From contig OU744730.1 of NCBI GenBank assembly GCA_916613615.1, positions 25,491,406 to 25,555,405 of the forward strand: a DNA stretch of 64,000 bases, in the 5' to 3' direction. Under the pieces are notes generated by a model. It searched no databases. It was not told the origin of the DNA and saw only the letters and a list, made by a program, of their open reading frames with translations. Of this stretch, positions 25,701-36,650 are shown piece after piece. Positions within the stretch are counted from its first letter, which is position 1, and each line of letters starts with the position of its first letter. The translations under genes and the position numbers were made by a program. This DNA is from Steromphala cineraria. Its lineage: Eukaryota; Mollusca; Gastropoda; Trochida; Trochidae.

Positions 25701-25809
25701 AGATGTATTTATCTTATCAAACACATAAGCTTGAGGTCTTATGAAGTCTCATAGACTTTATAGCAGATAAAGCCATTTAAATACCCTAAGATGAGCGCCA
25801 CACCTTTGT
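22743..25809. other. unassigned DNA upstream of the minisatellite
   Basis: Short frames only (83 codons or fewer), none recognisable. A promoter-like grouping lies at 25311-25400 (separate entry). Confidence 0.5.
25311..25400 (+). promoter_or_regulatory. weak candidate promoter upstream of the 27 bp array
   Basis: A GC-box-like GGGCGTGGC (about 25312-25320), CCAAT at 25373-25377 and a TATA-like GATATAAG at 25392-25399 occur in the usual order, about 400 bp before the minisatellite. Each motif is common by chance in A+T-rich DNA, so the call rests only on their order and spacing. Confidence 0.2.
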
Positions 25810-28531
25810 TGTACTCTGTTCAAGGAGATACACTAGTGTACTCTGTTCAATGAGATACACTAGTGTTCTCTGTTCAAGGAGATGTACTGGTGTACTCTGT
25901 TCAAGGAGATACACTAGTGTACTCTGTTCAATGAGATACACTAGTGTACTCTTTTCAAGGAGATGTACTGGTGTACTCTTTTCAAGGCGATGTACTGGTG
26001 TACTCTGTTCAAGGAGATACACTAGTGTACTCTGTTCAATGAGATACACTAGTGTACTCTGTTCAATGAGATACACTAGTGTACTCTTTTCAAGGAGATG
26101 TACTGGTGTACTCTTTTCAAGGAGATGTACTGGTGTACTCTTTTCAAGGAGATGCACTAGTGTACTCTGTTCAAGGAGATACACTGGTGTACTCTGTTCA
26201 AGGAGATGCACTAGTGTACTCTGTTCAAGGAGATACACTGGTGTACTCTGTTCAAGGAGATGTACTAGTGTACTCTGTTCAATGAGATATACTGGTGTAC
26301 TCTTTTCAAGGAGATGTACTGGTGTACTCTGTTCAAGGAGATGCACTAGTGTACTCTGTTCAAGGAGATGCACTACTGTACTCTGTTCAAGGCGATGTAC
26401 TGGTGTACTCTTTTCAAGGCGATGCACTAGTGTACTCTGTTCAAGGAGATATACTGGTGTACTCTGTTCAATGAGATATACTGGTGTACTCTTTTCAAGG
26501 AGATGTACTGGTGTACTCTGTTCAAGGAGATGCACTAGTGTACTCTGTTCAAGGAGATGCACTAGTGTACTCTGTTCAAGGAGATATACTGGTGTACTCT
26601 TTTCAAGGAGATGTACTGGTGTATTCTGTTCAAGGAGATGCACTTGTGTACTCTGTTCAAGGAGATGCACTAGTGTACTCTGTTCAAGGCGATGTACTGG
26701 TGTACTCTGTTCAAGGAGATGCACTAGTGTACTCTGTTCAAGGAGATGCACTAGTGTACTCTGTTCAAGGAGATATACTGGTGTACTCTGTTCAAGGAGA
26801 TGTACTGGTGTACTCTGTTCAAGGCGATGTACTAGTGTACTCTGTTCAAGGAGATGCACTAGTGTACTCTGTTCAAGGAGATGCACTAGTGTACTCTGTT
26901 CAAGGAGATGCACTAGTGTACTCTGTTCAATGAGATATACTGGTGTACTCTTTTCAAGGCGATGCACTAGTGTACTCTGTTCAAGGAGATATACTGGTGT
27001 ACTCTGTTCAATGAGATATACTGGTGTACTCTTTTCAAGGAGATGTACTGGTGTACTCTGTTCAAGGAGATGCACTAGTGTACTCTGTTCAAGGAGATGC
27101 ACTAGTGTACTCTGTTCAAGGAGATATACTGGTGTACTCTTTTCAAGGAGATGTACTGGTGTATTCTGTTCAAGGAGATGCACTAGTGTACTCTGTTCAA
27201 GGAGATGCACTAGTGTACTCTGTTCAAGGCGATGTACTGGTGTACTCTGTTCAAGGAGATGCACTAGTGTACTCTGTTCAAGGAGATGCACTAGTGTACT
27301 CTGTTCAAGGAGATATACTGGTGTACTCTGTTCAAGGAGATGTACTGGTGTACTCTGTTCAAGGCGATGTACTAGTGTACTCTGTTCAAGGAGATGCACT
27401 AGTGTACTCTGTTCAAGGAGATGCACTAGTGTACTCTGTTCAAGGAGATGCACTAGTGTACTCTGTTCAAGGAGATATACTGGTGTACTCTATTCAATGA
27501 GATATACTGGTGTACTCTTTTCAAGGAGATGTACTGGTGTACTCTGTTCAAGAAGATGCACTAGTGTACTCTGTTCAAGGCGATGTACTGGTGTACTCTG
27601 TTCAAGGAGATGCACTAGTGTACTCTGTTCAAGGATATATACTGGTGTACTCTTTTCAAGGCGATGCACTAGTGTACTCTGTTCAAGGAGATATACTGGT
27701 GTACTCTTTTCAAGGAGATGTACTAATGTACTCTGTTCAATGAGATATACTGGTGTACTCTTTTCAAGGCGATGCACTAGTGTACTCTGTTCAAGGAGAT
27801 ATACTGGTGTACTCTGTTCAAGGAGATGTACTAATGTACTCTGTTCAATGAGATATACTGGTGTACTCTTTTCAAGGAGATGTACTAATGTACTCTGTTC
27901 AAGGAGATATACTGGTGTACTCTTTACAAGGCGATGCACTAGTGTACTCTGTTCAAGGAGATATACTGGTGTACTCTTTTCAAGGAGATGTACTAATGTA
28001 CTCTGTTCAATGAGATATACTGGTGTACTCTTTTCAAGGAGATGTACTGAAGTACTCTGTTCAAGGAGATAAACTGGTGTACTCTGTTCAAGGAGATGCA
28101 CTAGTGTACTCTGTTCAATGAGATATACTGGTGTACTCTTTTCAAGGAGATGTACTAATGTACTCTGTTCAATGAGATATACTGGTGTACTCTTTTCAAG
28201 GCGATGTACTGGTGTACTCTCTTCAAGGAGATGTACTAGTGTACTCTGTTCAAGGAGATGCACTAGTGTACTCTGTTCAATGAGATATACTGGTGTACTC
28301 TTTTCAAGGAGATGTACTGGTGTACTCTCTTCAAGGAGATATAATTGTGTACTCTCTTCAAGGAGATATACTGGTGTACTCTGTTCAAGGAGATACACTG
28401 GTGTACTCTGTTCAAGGAGATACACTGGTGTACTCTTTTCAAGGAGATGTACTGGTGTACTCTTTTCAAGGAGATACGCTGGTGTACTCTTTTCAACGAG
28501 ATACACTGGTGAACTCTGTTCAATGAGATGT
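25808..28531. repeat. 27 bp minisatellite, about 101 units in unbroken phase
   Basis: The unit GTACTCTGTTCAAGGAGATG plus CACTAGT (27 bp) repeats from about 25808 to 28531. The word GTACTCTGTT at 25811 and its equivalent at 28511 are exactly 2,700 bp apart, or 100 periods, and the nine-residue pattern continues unbroken in translation, so no net insertion or deletion is seen. Variation is confined to a few sites: GGAGAT/TGAGAT/GGCGAT, GATACA/GATGCA/GATGTA/GATATA, CTAGTG/CTGGTG and CTCTGTT/CTCTTTT. Because 27 is a multiple of three and most variants lack stops, long frames appear on both strands: plus 25850-28072 (740 codons, consensus RRCTSVLCS), further plus frames of VYSVQGDAL type, and minus 25786-27453 and 27490-28506 (HLLEQSTLV). 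No start context, signal peptide, flanking exon or non-repeat domain supports a protein, so I call the array non-coding with an open possibility. Confidence 0.97.
26398..27470. repeat. 540 bp higher-order duplication inside the 27 bp array
   Basis: Positions 26398-26930 and 26938-27470 (533 bp each, offset 540 bp or 20 units) agree base for base apart from one difference, T at 26645 against A at 27185. A rare variant, GTATTCTGTT at 26631 and 27171, is shared. The array therefore grew recently by a 20-unit block, by unequal exchange or replication slippage. Confidence 0.95.
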
Positions 28532-29593
28532 GCATGTATAAGAACACTATTGCCTTTGCTTAATTAAGCAGGAGGATATTGCAATGTCATTTGTAAATAA
28601 TGGTGATAATTTAATTCCGTGAGAAATAACCTGAAAGAATTCGTTATCATGACCATCACGACTTGTCTGACCTTGTATAAGAACATATGTCCATTGACAC
28701 GGAAAAGCACTTATATTTCTTCAAACGAAATATTCATATCTTCATACGTCATGTGCATGTCATGAGAAATCAATTTCAAGAACAATTTATCTTGACAAAG
28801 CGAATTAACCTCTGACCCTAATATTTGGATTCCGCCCATTTTCTTCATGAGAATTTTGCCGGAGACAAGATGTTCGTGTCTCATAATAGTTTCGAGTTTG
28901 CATCGTTAACCTTTGTATACAATGTACATTTCAGGGTCAAGTGATATACATGCGTGTTAATTTCACACACGTGTGTGACACGCCCCTTTCGGAAAGATTA
29001 ACCTTCAATCTGCTGCTTCATGCTTTTCACACACACGATCAGCGACTTATCTTGACCATCGCACATAAAGGGTTAAACGCATCTTTTGTCAATGTGTCAT
29101 ATCGTCGTCCTTCCAACAATTAAGGTGTTTCCTACTCAGATAGATACAAGTTGTTGTAAGTCATGACAAAGAATGTAAGTTTCATCCAGCTGATTGCATG
29201 AGGAATCTAACATTAACTATCTACGTGTCAATTTCTATACTAGATGCGTTAATCTATTTCTTGTAGACACGTGAGGGGCGATTATACCTATCTGATGTTG
29301 CCAATATATACCCAGCGACCCCTGTAATGCGAGGTGTGATCTTGACAGGTAATTGTTTAAATGCTGACTTCCATGAATATGATTGATTGGGGATTTCTCA
29401 CATTGACTTACAATTACATAGCAAATTTCCTTTATGACAATAACTACAAAATTTAATCAATAATATTGTATGTAAAAGAGCGTTAAGATTTAATTGAATT
29501 ATTGAGAAATGAAATTGAGCGTCGTATCTTATCTCTAATCAATCTACAAAATATTGTAACCTTAATTCTTAAAGTTATATCTTCAACTTTAAG
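28532..29593. other. unassigned DNA after the array
   Basis: No gene supported. A perfect 16 bp palindrome TCACACACGTGTGTGA lies at 28963-28978 and contains an E-box CACGTG. The 20-mer at 28897-28916 recurs at 29767-29786. Confidence 0.5.
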
Positions 29594-29827
29594 GTATATA
29601 TTAAACATGAGGCGAAAACATGAAAAGGGTGCATTTGAAAGCAGTGAAAATATGGTTTATGTTTAGTTGAGATTTTTAAATAATAACAGACATCGAATAA
29701 AGTAGTATATATTCAACATGAGGCGAAAACATGAAAAGGGTGCATTTGAAAGCAGTAAAAATATGATTTGCATCGTTAACCTTTGTCTAGTTGAGATTTC
29801 TAAACAATAACAGACATCGAATAAAGT
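29594..29827. repeat. tandem duplication, unit about 110-124 bp
   Basis: The first copy (29594-29703) and the second (29704-29827) share long identical stretches such as ACATGAGGCGAAAACATGAA and AACAGACATCGAATAAAGT. The second copy carries extra bases in its middle: TTTGCATCGTTAACCTTTGT at 29767-29786 replaces a shorter sequence in the first copy. Confidence 0.95.
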
Positions 29828-31479
29828 TTTTACTAAATCTACTTTGCCTTTTATGACACTTTAGTCCGTGGTAAGTATTAAACAAATTGTGATCATTTCG
29901 TCATTTTGACAACCTTTTTGCACCGGTTTGTTTCGTTATTCTGAACATATTCTCTTTTAAATTCAAATAAATAATTTTTTTCACATTGACACACCTGGCG
30001 GCTTCACGTAATCACGAGTGTCAAGTTAGAAGAATACCAACGCATTACTCAAAGGAGAAATAAGGTGGGTACATTAAGCCATAGACGTCAGGAAGAAAAC
30101 AAACAATAAGCAATGTAATAATATATGAGCCTTCATCGTTGTTATTTTGCACACCAACAGACCAACAGGCCAACATGCCAACAGACCAACAGGCGCTTGT
30201 GTAGTGTGTATACAAAAGGATGAAGATGATATCATAAACTACTGGCTGTGAGGTGTGTGTGCATATTTTTGAAGATATTGTCTAAAAGTGATCTTTCTTC
30301 CTTATTTGCCATGTAATATACTCATGTTCATGTTGTCCAGATTTGTATCAAATATACACGGTTGTTCAATGGGCTATTTTAACTGTCTTTGATCTAGTTT
30401 GTGTTTAACTTCACATTCAGATTATCTTTAAAAAGACGATTTGTCATTCTTGGGCATGAATGTCCCTTGATTTGTTTATACCATCATCCTTTTTATTTTA
30501 GGCATCCTGAGATGCTTATTTATGTCATTAGGTCTTATTTTCTTGTTTGGCTTATATATGTCCTTTGTTTTCTTTTTAAGGTTAAACGTTCTTTATCATT
30601 TTTTGTTTTACAAAGAATCTTCCTCCAATTTGCAACAGAATGTAATTTACAGCTGCGTACATTAAGTTTGTTTATTTCCTAATGTATCTTTGTGCAAATA
30701 TCATGTAGTTTTGGTTCCCTTTGGACGTCAATCAAATAACTCCAGCAGAATTGATAATGGATCACCAATTGTCAATGTAATAACCTTTCTCAAACCACAT
30801 TTTTTGTTTCGTCTTGGTCACTGGTAAAGAATTTTGAAATTTGGCATGGCAAATTAGGCAGATCGGGTCATATTTTGAAATTCCTCGTTTCTTAAATTTT
30901 GTTTAGACTCCCTGAGACGAAGATCAGCACAAGATAACATTGACTAGGTGGAAAAACAAATATGACTTAGACACGAAGCTGTAAATAAGTAATCAGGGAA
31001 TTTGTAAAGAAAAATGAAAAGCAGGTTTTTCGAAATTTTGACCCCTGGTCATTTCAATGACCTGCCAGAATTAGTACGGTTATCTGTTAAGTAAATCATA
31101 CGATTATGTTGACGCAAAAGTAATGTTCACTCATGTAGTGAAACTTAAATATCCGTTTTGTTTTAAAAATGCTAGGATTCCTCAAAGACATGCACTAGAA
31201 TACCCATATAGGTGAACAAACTTAATGTACGCAGCTGTATACTGTTTTGGAATTCCACGGAATAGGATCACCTTTTGAGAAGCATCGGTCATTTTAAGAC
31301 CATGTACGTGGTGATATAGAATACAGGTGTAAAGGGCAATCGACACATGTCTCAGAAATCAAGAAACTTTAATCAATCAGCATCTGATATGAAAGTTATC
31401 GATATAGTTTGAATCAAGAATGCAATCAAGATATCAAGATAACAGCTTTCTTTGCATCAACTTTTGACCTTATGAACTA
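29828..31479. other. unassigned A+T-rich DNA
   Basis: A small CCAACAGACCAACAGGCC-type repeat near 30158-30196 is the only pattern. The 93-codon plus frame at 30401-30682 is hydrophobic but without family signature or recognised start. Confidence 0.5.
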
Positions 31480-31830
31480 TTACCAAAGATTCGGCCTCAG
31501 TTTGGAACCCAAAAGACTTAATATTAGTCTCTGAAATTAAAGCTATTTACTATTAAAATTGAAAGAAGCCCACTGAAGCTGTTCATTTCCTGAAACCGCA
31601 GTGATCTAGACTTGCTACAATAACATAGACTTGCATGGGCCTAAGGGTTGACTTCAGCTGGGAACCCAGTAGACTGAATTTTAGTCTCTGAAATGAAAAT
31701 GCATCTTTTATGCAGATATTTACTTTTAAAATTGAAAGGAGCCCACTGGAGCTGTTCATTTCGTAAAACCGCAGTGATCTAGACTTGCTTCAAGAACATA
31801 GAGTTGCATGACACTATGAAGGGTTTGTTT
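31480..31830. repeat. tandem duplication, unit about 180 bp, of a dispersed repeat
   Basis: Two copies share GGAACCCA, TTTTAGTCTCTGAAAT-like, AAAATTGAAAG, GCCCACTG(A/G)AGCTGTTCAT and GCAGTGATCTAGACTTGCT. A more diverged relative occurs near 61.71-61.87 kb with TTAGTCTCAGAAAT, AAAATGGAGCCCA and AATCTAGACTTGCT, so the unit belongs to a dispersed family. Confidence 0.85.
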
Positions 31831-32285
31831 CAGGGGCTGTTGGACTGACTATGAACTCAGATAACCTTAACGTTTCTGTGCAACAAAACTTCGAAACTTC
31901 GTGAACTCTAAGTGCATGTGAACGCACTGTATTACAAAATAAGCTGTCAGAATGCCGTCTCTAATAAAATGATAATTATTATCATAGCCGTGGATCTGAT
32001 TGCCATTATGATTATCATAGCAGTGGATCTTATTGAGCTATCACAGTCAACTCATCTTATATCGGTACATTTCACAGGTGACAAGACTTCTATAGGAATC
32101 GTGCTCCTGGAGATAGTACACAAGCTGACAACATCGGTGTGTCGATATCACATTGTATATAACACATCAAAGTGACAGGTAGGATTGTCAATCAAGTTGT
32201 AATTGATTGAAATTGGCAACTGCAATGTGCACCGTCATTTTGTGGAGCTCGTGGGAATTAAGTTTTTGTTCTTTTGCCAAAATAT

Positions 32286-32644
32286 TCATTCTCTTCACAC
32301 AGAGGCCGATCAAGTCATGAAATGTTGATAAGCCTCTGTTCTATTACGCCGAAATCCGTGAACTCCGGCAGTTTCCCTGGCGGAAAAAAGTTGCAACACA
32401 ATCCATTTGAATTCCTTTATCAAATGACAACTTTTCTCGCATGGAAAGGGGGGTTCATATCACAATGACTTTGTAATGATTCAGTAGCCAAAATGATGGT
32501 TTTAGAACAGCGTCGCTGATGGCACAACTAACTTTGATCGCCTCCAATCAGCCATCTCCCATTCTAGTCCACAATCTAGGCGTAATAGAACAGAGGCTGA
32601 ATCAACATTTCATGACTTGATCTGCCTTCGTGGGGAGAGAATGC
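32286..32644. mobile_element. family C MITE-like element, copy 2
   Basis: About 358 bp with inverted ends: CATTCTCTTCACACAGAGG on the left and, inverted on the right, GCATTCTCTCCCCACGAAGG. The inner part of the inverted repeat continues through AAATGTTGAT(A/T)CAGCCTCTGTT. The body holds the CAGTTTCCCTGGCGGAAAAA and CAGCGTCGCTGATGG blocks shared with the copies at 2.6 and 39.4 kb. AATATT lies on both sides and may be part of a target duplication. Confidence 0.85.
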
Positions 32645-33150
32645 AATATTGATCATATACATATATTATATTACTGATCTTCCATTAAAAAAGAACATCT
32701 TTCTATCACATCAAAACACATCGCATAATAAGACTATGAGCCTTAATTCATCGTACCATTGTGACGTCATCCAACTGATATTCAATAGTTACTATAAAAC
32801 CTTGAGAATATTCTTTACTTTCATGACTACGGTAAATACAACATATCAATTCGTGTCAATGAACATTCGCTCGGAAAATACTAATATCTAGCCAACCGTG
32901 TCTTAACACAGTCATGGACACCCATATTACTTGCTTATTTGATGTTTTTAAATTTAAGCTTGATGTTATTTCAACTGACCAAAAGAGCATGAAACTAATA
33001 CTCAGTGGAATTAATAATTGTGACTTATCGTTTTACAGGCAGACACTTTCCAAATGATTTACGATGCCATATTTGTAATAAATAATAAATCATGAATGCT
33101 CAAAACATTTACACGTACACAATTATAATTTATGAACTATGGCAACAATT
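32645..33150. other. unassigned DNA
   Basis: An 80-codon plus frame (32649-32891) is unrecognised. A CRE octamer lies at 32762-32769. Confidence 0.5.
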
Positions 33151-33154
33151 TGAA

Positions 33155-33460
33155 AAAAAACAAAACATTATAAATTATTTGATTTAATTTTTTTCACATA
33201 GCCTTACTACCCGATTAACCTCGAAAACCTATTGTGATTATATAATATTCTGTATAATTGATAGATAATCACACCATTTAAAAAATGACACAATATAAAT
33301 CATTTTAATTTGAAAAGTTTGTTCAGTTAGTCTTACTGCCTTACTAACCTCCAAAATATCATGTAACATAATATTGTGATTATATAAAACATTATAAATC
33401 ATTTGATTTCAGGATTTGGTACGACAACCTTACTTTTCCGTTTACCTCTAAGTCATAAAA
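33155..33460. repeat. three diverged ~120 bp tandem units
   Basis: ATTATAAAT(T/C)ATTTGATTT-like and CCTTACT-CC-TTAACCTC-like words recur about three times, joined by TATTGTGATTATATAA. Degeneracy is high. Confidence 0.7.
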
Positions 33461-33604
33461 TTCTCAATAATAATTGTTTTCTCGAAACTAAAAAAACTAG
33501 CAATATGATATGTTTTCCGGATCTCTGATTAAGATCATATTTTCGAAACACTCAAAATGTAAGATATATTCTAATTGACATAGGCTTCTGGCCCTCGTAT
33601 ACGC

Positions 33605-33776
33605 TTAAAGGGATAGTCCTATCAGGGTATTTTTGTTGAAACAAAATTCAAGAGGACAGTGATGCATTCTATTCTTTGTCAAATCGTTAAATCTAGAACA
33701 ACTCAAACTTCGTCCTCTTGAATTTCGTTTCGACAAAAAAAAAAACCCCAAAAAAAAACCGATAGGGTCGTTTTCA
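33605..33776. mobile_element. family B TTAA-type MITE, copy 2, right end decayed
   Basis: TTAA at 33605-33608 precedes AGGGATAGTCCTATCAGGG. The right half carries the inverted AATTTCGTTTCGACAAAA and CCGATAGGGTC, matching the left end, but the terminal bases that should read CTATCCCTTTAA have drifted, so the right edge is approximate. A-rich expansion occurs at about 33736-33760. Confidence 0.75.
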
Positions 33777-35655
33777 AATATTAATAATTATAGGACCTTA
33801 GAGCTGTATATAGTCTTGAAACTTATGCCAGTTTTGATTATGTTAAAAGTAGAGATGCTTTGTACCAAGAAAATCAAATTCTCTGAAAAGCAGGATAAGT
33901 ACTAATTGACTTCCTCTCTATAAACCTATATGCAGACGCTGTTTTATAGTTAAATGGAGGCACATACCAATCTAACAGATTCAGAGTAAATCTTCATTTC
34001 AGAGATTTATACATTTTTAAAAAGTAACAGAAAATGACTAAAACGTGGCAAAGATATATTAAGATGAAATCTCATGATCACACAAAAGCCTTTTAACAGG
34101 ATTGATGTTTACCTGGAAGAGTTCGTGCTTTTGCCCATAAACAAGTGTATCAACAAGTTTTGTCACACCTAGCCTGGCCTTAATTAGTTCTGTACCTGGC
34201 CGTCAGGGGGCCGACCTGATTAGACGCTTCTGAAATACCGCTTATAATGTCCTGTCGAGTATTTACCTTCGAGAAAAGAAAGCTTGCTAACCTTCCCCCG
34301 TATTCAAGTACGGACGTAATTATCAATGACCTGATGAAAAATGTCCTAAGTGTTTTTGTAGCGTAGAAGTTTTTGTAGTATAGTTGCACCGTCGATATAA
34401 GGAGTAGTTGTAGATATAGTAGTGTTATATCAGTTGCAATGTTCTTATAAACTGCGTTTGTGACAATTTCTCGCCCGACTGACAAAGATTTAGATAAAGT
34501 TTTCTCTTGTAACGATACGTTTGCACCATTGACCTCTAAAGAGAATATAGTCAACGATGGTACATCTTTCATTTTCGCTATAATAGGAAATATATTTCGC
34601 AGCGTGATATACACAACAATTAGCTTAATATTCGTTATAGTGGGTAATTATCGAGGTGACTAGGGTATAAAACATTGTTAATAAAATTATTTTGAAATAA
34701 ATTTCTAGAAGTAAGGTCAGTTGTACATATATGCATATATGCCCTAAGTCAAAATGTTCTAAGTTTTAGTATTATTCTTTCGATTTATCGGGACATATAA
34801 AGGTCATATTATTATGAATGATTATAACTATCTGACGACATTAAAGGAAAGGCTTAAAGAATGATTTGCAAATCAATTTGTACTAATTGTTATGATATGT
34901 AAGTGATGTATGAACTTTTCCGCGATACCAGAAGACGGTAAGTGAAGGTGCAAGGAGTTGATGATGCCTTGCTTGACACTCAGAATTATAAGGATAGATC
35001 AACGTTTGAACTGGCGCTGCACTGAGCCTGCAGGATGAATAAAAAGCACAAAATGAATTTCCAATGTACGGACAATAAAGAGTTATGATAATTATATCAT
35101 TAACACAAAACTGAACAGATCGAAGACAAAAATATATACTTAGGAATCTTTTTATTCAAGGTAAAACAACCTTCACACAAAAGATTTCCAAAGAATATGG
35201 GCCAGATGAGATAATGTGGATGAAAATACAAGAAAAACATGCAATGACGTCAAGAAATACATTCACAAACGAAATAAAAGGTTTTCAAAGATAAGTACAC
35301 TCCCAATCACTGTTATCCCCCCGGGGGTGCACTATAGAAGTGTCTATAACCTTCCACGACATGCCAGCTTCTATTTTTCTACCTTTATCGCCCGTTTTTC
35401 AGTCAGCTGTTGGTGAAGTTTTTCCACGATGTAGGTATAGCCAGAGTAAGCCAAGTCCTTTATGATTAGCATGATAAGTGTATCTAATTCCTGTTAAGAT
35501 TTGTGGTTAGCCCTGCAAGTGATGTGTTAGCGCCGGGAAGTTGCTTTACAGGTGGTAAACCACACGGCCTGCCAGCCTTCGGCAAACTCTTCCTCTCTCT
35601 GCAGATTAAAAGATTTCCATGGTAGATCTGGTATGTATTACTGGAGAACGTGAAT
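33777..35655. other. unassigned DNA; 144-codon minus-strand frame not called
   Basis: The longest non-repeat frame outside the arrays is 34180-34614 on the minus strand (144 codons). It has no recognised domain, its composition resembles its surroundings, and a plus-strand frame overlaps it. I treat it as chance. A CRE octamer lies at 35245-35252. Confidence 0.45.
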
Positions 35656-35659
35656 TGTT

Positions 35660-36650
35660 TCAGACAGATGTTTTGGGAGTGGGTAATGTAACTTTTATTA
35701 GAGAATATGTACTTTTGGTCATACAGTTGATTTTTGTACTTTTCCTTTTAACTCAATTCCATTGAGTGCATTAAATACCAGACACTTGCCAATTAAAAGG
35801 CATGTCGCAACAAACCAATATCGCATCACACGTTGTGTAAAATTATTCTTAGCATAACCCTCTATTTATAAGTTTTGGAAGTGGGTTATGTAACTTTTAT
35901 TGGAGAATATGTGCTTTTGGTCATACAGTTTGATTTTGTTCTTTTCCTTTGAATGCGTTAAATGAAACGAACCTGTAACAAGACCCTTGACAATTAAAAG
36001 GCATGTCACAACAAACCAATATCACATCACACGTTGTGTATTCTTAGCATCACTCTCTATTCAGATGTTGTGGGAGTGGGTTATGTAACTTTTATTGGAG
36101 AATATGTACTTTTGGTCATACAGTGTGGTTTTGTCCTTTTCTTTTAACTCAATTCAATTGAATGCATGAAATACCAAGAATGAACCGACAACCAGACACT
36201 TGACAATTAAAAGACATGTCGTAACAAACCAATATCGCATCACACGTTGTGTAAAATTATTCTTAGCATAACCCTCTATTCAGATGTTTTGGGAGTGGGT
36301 AATTTAACTTTTATTGGAGAATATGTACTTTTGGTCATACAGATACATTTTTTTACTTTTCCTTTAACTCATTTTAATTCCATTGAATGCATACGAGATA
36401 CCAAGAATTAGCCTATTCCAAGTCACTTGCCAATAAAAACATGTCGCCATAAACCAAACCACGTGCATACTCAGTAAGCTATTCAAACTCTATTTCGTTA
36501 TCATTCTTCAGTTTAAAATAGTTTCAAAACCCAGAGATATTTTGAGAATTCAGAGTAAGTTGTTTTGCATGGGAGATGGCAATGTAGCTGCTATTGGAGA
36601 ATACTTACGTATGGTCAAACAGTTTGATGTTTGTACTTTTACTTTTACCT
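35660..36650. repeat. satellite of about 200 bp, four to five units
   Basis: The core GGGAGTGGGTTATGTAACTT followed by TTATTGGAGAATATGTACTT starts near 35669, 35872, 36067 and 36285, with a worn unit near 36563. Each unit also has CAATTAAAAGGCATGTCGCA and CACACGTTGTGTAAAATTAT. The first four units are very similar, and the last is diverged, as expected at an array edge. Confidence 0.95.

Noticed and set aside
25850..28072. 740-codon plus-strand frame as a Cys-rich repeat protein gene
   Set aside because: It lies wholly within the 27 bp array, other frames on both strands are also open, and no start context, signal peptide, non-repeat domain or exon structure surrounds it.
25808..28531. CRISPR array
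   Set aside because: Repeats are contiguous with no unique spacers, and the surroundings are eukaryotic in character with no cas genes.
34180..34614. 144-codon minus-strand frame as a gene
   Set aside because: No recognised motif, an overlapping opposite frame, and composition like its surroundings. Frames of this length occur by chance in 64 kb.
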